The position numbers and the translations under genes were made by a program. The notes below the pieces were generated by a model. It ran no database searches and was not told the origin of the DNA. It was given only the letters and a program-made list of their open reading frames with translations. A stretch of 64,000 nucleotides of DNA from Phycomyces nitens (Eukaryota > Mucoromycota > Mucoromycetes > Mucorales > Phycomycetaceae), in contig JAHRBC010000006.1 in assembly GCA_022702545.1 (NCBI GenBank), forward strand, positions 1,550,001 through 1,614,000. Reading direction: 5' to 3'. Shown piece after piece: positions 62,220 through 64,000 of this stretch (within the stretch, counting starts at the first letter, position 1; each line of letters starts with the position of its first letter).

Positions 62220-64000
62220 CTAGGAACCTGAAAGAACGCGATCAAGATTGTAGGCAGCTACAGCGGGTAAATTGCAAGATAATCAATATCCAGAAAATAA
62301 ATGCCCCTAATAGATAATCAAAAAAGATGTATAAACTCACCACTGACGAACGATATGTGAGTAAATGCCTGAGGGAAATTGCCTAGGAGCTCTCCTGACC
62401 GAGCAACTTCTTCCGAGAACAGACCGACATGGTTGGAATAGGATAGCATCTTCTCAAACATGGCCACCGCTCGTTTGAGCTTCTTCTTGTCGTACTTGCC
62501 AGCCCGCGTCAAGGCCTCGACTAGCCAAAAGGTGCACATTGAAAATGCACCCTCTAAACCGCCAACACCATCGTCTGTTGTCAAGAAGTTGTACCTAAAC
62601 ACAAGGTCATTTGCAACCAAACCACCTTTTTTTTTACAAAAAGATGTTTAGTAAAGTGTCATCTTTTTTTATATGTATTTTAATCGATTACCTTTTTCGG
62701 GTGGAAGTAGCATCTTGTCAATTGTGGACAAGAGTCGAGGGTCAGTAGGAGACATAAAGAATACAAGAGGCATTATCAATGTGCTGGCATCCAAAGCTTC
62801 GGGGAACTCGATACTTTGGCTAAACATTTTGAGTTCTTTGTTATAGCATTTAGTCTGAACCAATTCGTAGATCTCGTCCCGTATCTTCATCCATCGGTCT
62901 CTGTCTTGGCACGGGAAGACGCGCTTTTCGGCAAGTCTTAGTCCTATAGTAAATAACGATTAAGATGCCTGGGTTACTAGTTTGCCACCACATACCTCGA
63001 TCAATGGCCACCCAGCACATAACAAGAGAGTATGTAAAGTGCTGCTTCTTCCCACGCACTTCCCATATAGACATGTCTGGCTCATAGTAATTGTCGCATA
63101 CATAGTTTACCAGCTTTCTTACAGAGCACCACATATCATAGGATACCGGTGATCCATACTTGTTGTAGAGGTATATGCAGTCCATAAGTTCGCCATATAT
63201 ATCCATCTGAAGATGGTCGTATGCACCATTGCCGACTCTCACAGGTCGAGATCCACGGTAGCCATCAAGGTGGTCCAGCTCATACTCTTCTAGCTTCTTT
63301 GCACCATCGATACTATACATTATATTCAACGACCCGTCCTCATTCTATACGAATTAGCCAAGCGGACGTATTTAAATAAAATAGCCTACCAAGTCATTGC
63401 ATCGATCTTCAATAAAGTGCATATATCTTTCGGCTTCCTTTGTGAACCCAAGTCTCAAAAAGGCGTATATAGTAAAAGAAGCATCACGGATCCACACATA
63501 GCGATAGTCCCAGTTGCGCGGACCACCAATAGCTAAATGAAACAATATATTTAGACTGTCAGTGCATTTTTTCTGCAGGATGTTTGAATATGGACCCCCT
63601 TTCTATTTCCCATTTATTTTTTATTTTATTTTATTTATTATTATTATTGTAATATCAATTACCTTCAGGGATCCCGAATGTAGCTGCTGCAACGACCGCG
63701 CCCGTCTTTACAAGATGTCAGTCAGAGATTGCTAGTCATTGTCCATACTTACGGGTTCATATGTCAAGAGCTTCAAGGTCAATGCACTACGGAGCATTGG
63801 TTCGCGCCATCTTCCTTTGTAGGTCGAACTCTCGATCCATGTCTGCCAGTAGGTCGCGGTCTGTCTAAACAAGGCTTCCATCAAACTGGCTGTCAAGGGA
63901 GGGTTGATGGCAAAACAATGGTCTCTCTCGATAATACTCGCGTTTGGCGAGGGCTGTTCAGGGACTTGACGGAAAATGAAGCTAACCCGCTGCGACTCCT
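62220..64000 (-). CDS. GH15 glucoamylase-like glycoside hydrolase, 5' end beyond the window
   Basis: Seven exons are visible (64000-63753 partial, 63705-63663, 63532-63390, 63344-62996, 62943-62692, 62625-62341, 62257-62220), all in phase, about 465 aa. GH15 landmarks: [20 protein letters not shown], then [20 protein letters not shown] and [14 protein letters not shown] (substrate-binding and general-acid region), [22 protein letters not shown], and near the C-terminus [20 protein letters not shown] (general-base region), GLFSEEV and [19 protein letters not shown]. This is the cytosolic GH15-like subgroup related to bacterial glucoamylases and trehalases, hydrolysing terminal alpha-glucosidic bonds. 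Whether the substrate is trehalose or glucan cannot be told. The N-terminal beta-domain lies off the edge. Confidence 0.93.

Overview
The window is nuclear DNA of a filamentous fungus, most likely an early-diverging Mucoromycota (Mucorales-like) species. The base composition is AT-rich and the genes are split by many short introns (about 43-160 bp). Gene content fits: two HSPA12-type Hsp70-like genes, a Kre2/Mnt1 mannosyltransferase, an H1-like HMG-box protein, and relics of Tc1, DIRS and CACTA-type (CMC) elements. The species cannot be fixed from the sequence alone. All gene models below were spliced by hand, checking that reading phase is kept across every junction; they total about 54 introns.

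Layout. 0.9-5.4 kb: three minus-strand genes (GT15 alpha-mannosyltransferase; a coiled-coil protein ending in PY motifs; a small secreted double-psi beta-barrel protein). 5.4-10.7 kb: almost gene-free, with one weak small gene candidate. 10.7-14.4 kb: an HMG-box protein with a long Lys/Ala repeat tail, then methionine-R-sulfoxide reductase (MsrB). 14.7-16.0 kb: two broken Tc1/mariner transposases. 16.1-18.2 kb: first HSPA12-like gene. 18.2-24.0 kb: very AT-rich DNA with a single tRNA-Leu(UAA) and a 551-bp element with 46-bp inverted ends. 24.0-24.9 kb: methionine-S-sulfoxide reductase (MsrA). 25-33 kb: a gene-poor stretch with microsatellites and decayed reading frames. 33.2-36.8 kb: a large ITFG2-like beta-propeller gene (KICSTOR family). 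37.0-38.0 kb: a GPR1/FUN34/YaaH transporter. 39.6-39.9 kb: a hairpin-like MITE. 40.0-40.7 kb: a small unknown gene. 40.9-43.0 kb: second HSPA12-like gene. 45.0-46.0 kb: a third Tc1 relic. 46.3-49.15 kb: a decayed DIRS-like retroelement. 49.6-51.1 kb: a SAM-dependent methyltransferase. 53.1-57.3 kb: a nearly intact 4.2-kb CMC-type DNA transposon. 60.9-64.0 kb: a small two-helix membrane protein and a GH15 glucoamylase-like gene running off the right edge.

Functional themes. MsrA and MsrB repair opposite stereoisomers of methionine sulfoxide; both have a presequence-like N-terminus and an internal ATG. The ITFG2-like protein suggests that a KICSTOR-type nutrient-sensing (GATOR/TORC1) branch exists in this fungus. 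The two HSPA12-like genes are paralogues that share intron positions. Four introns in four different genes use GC instead of GT at the donor. I found no operon-like or clearly novel multi-gene system; the most unusual content is the CMC transposon, the MITEs and the GC-AG introns.
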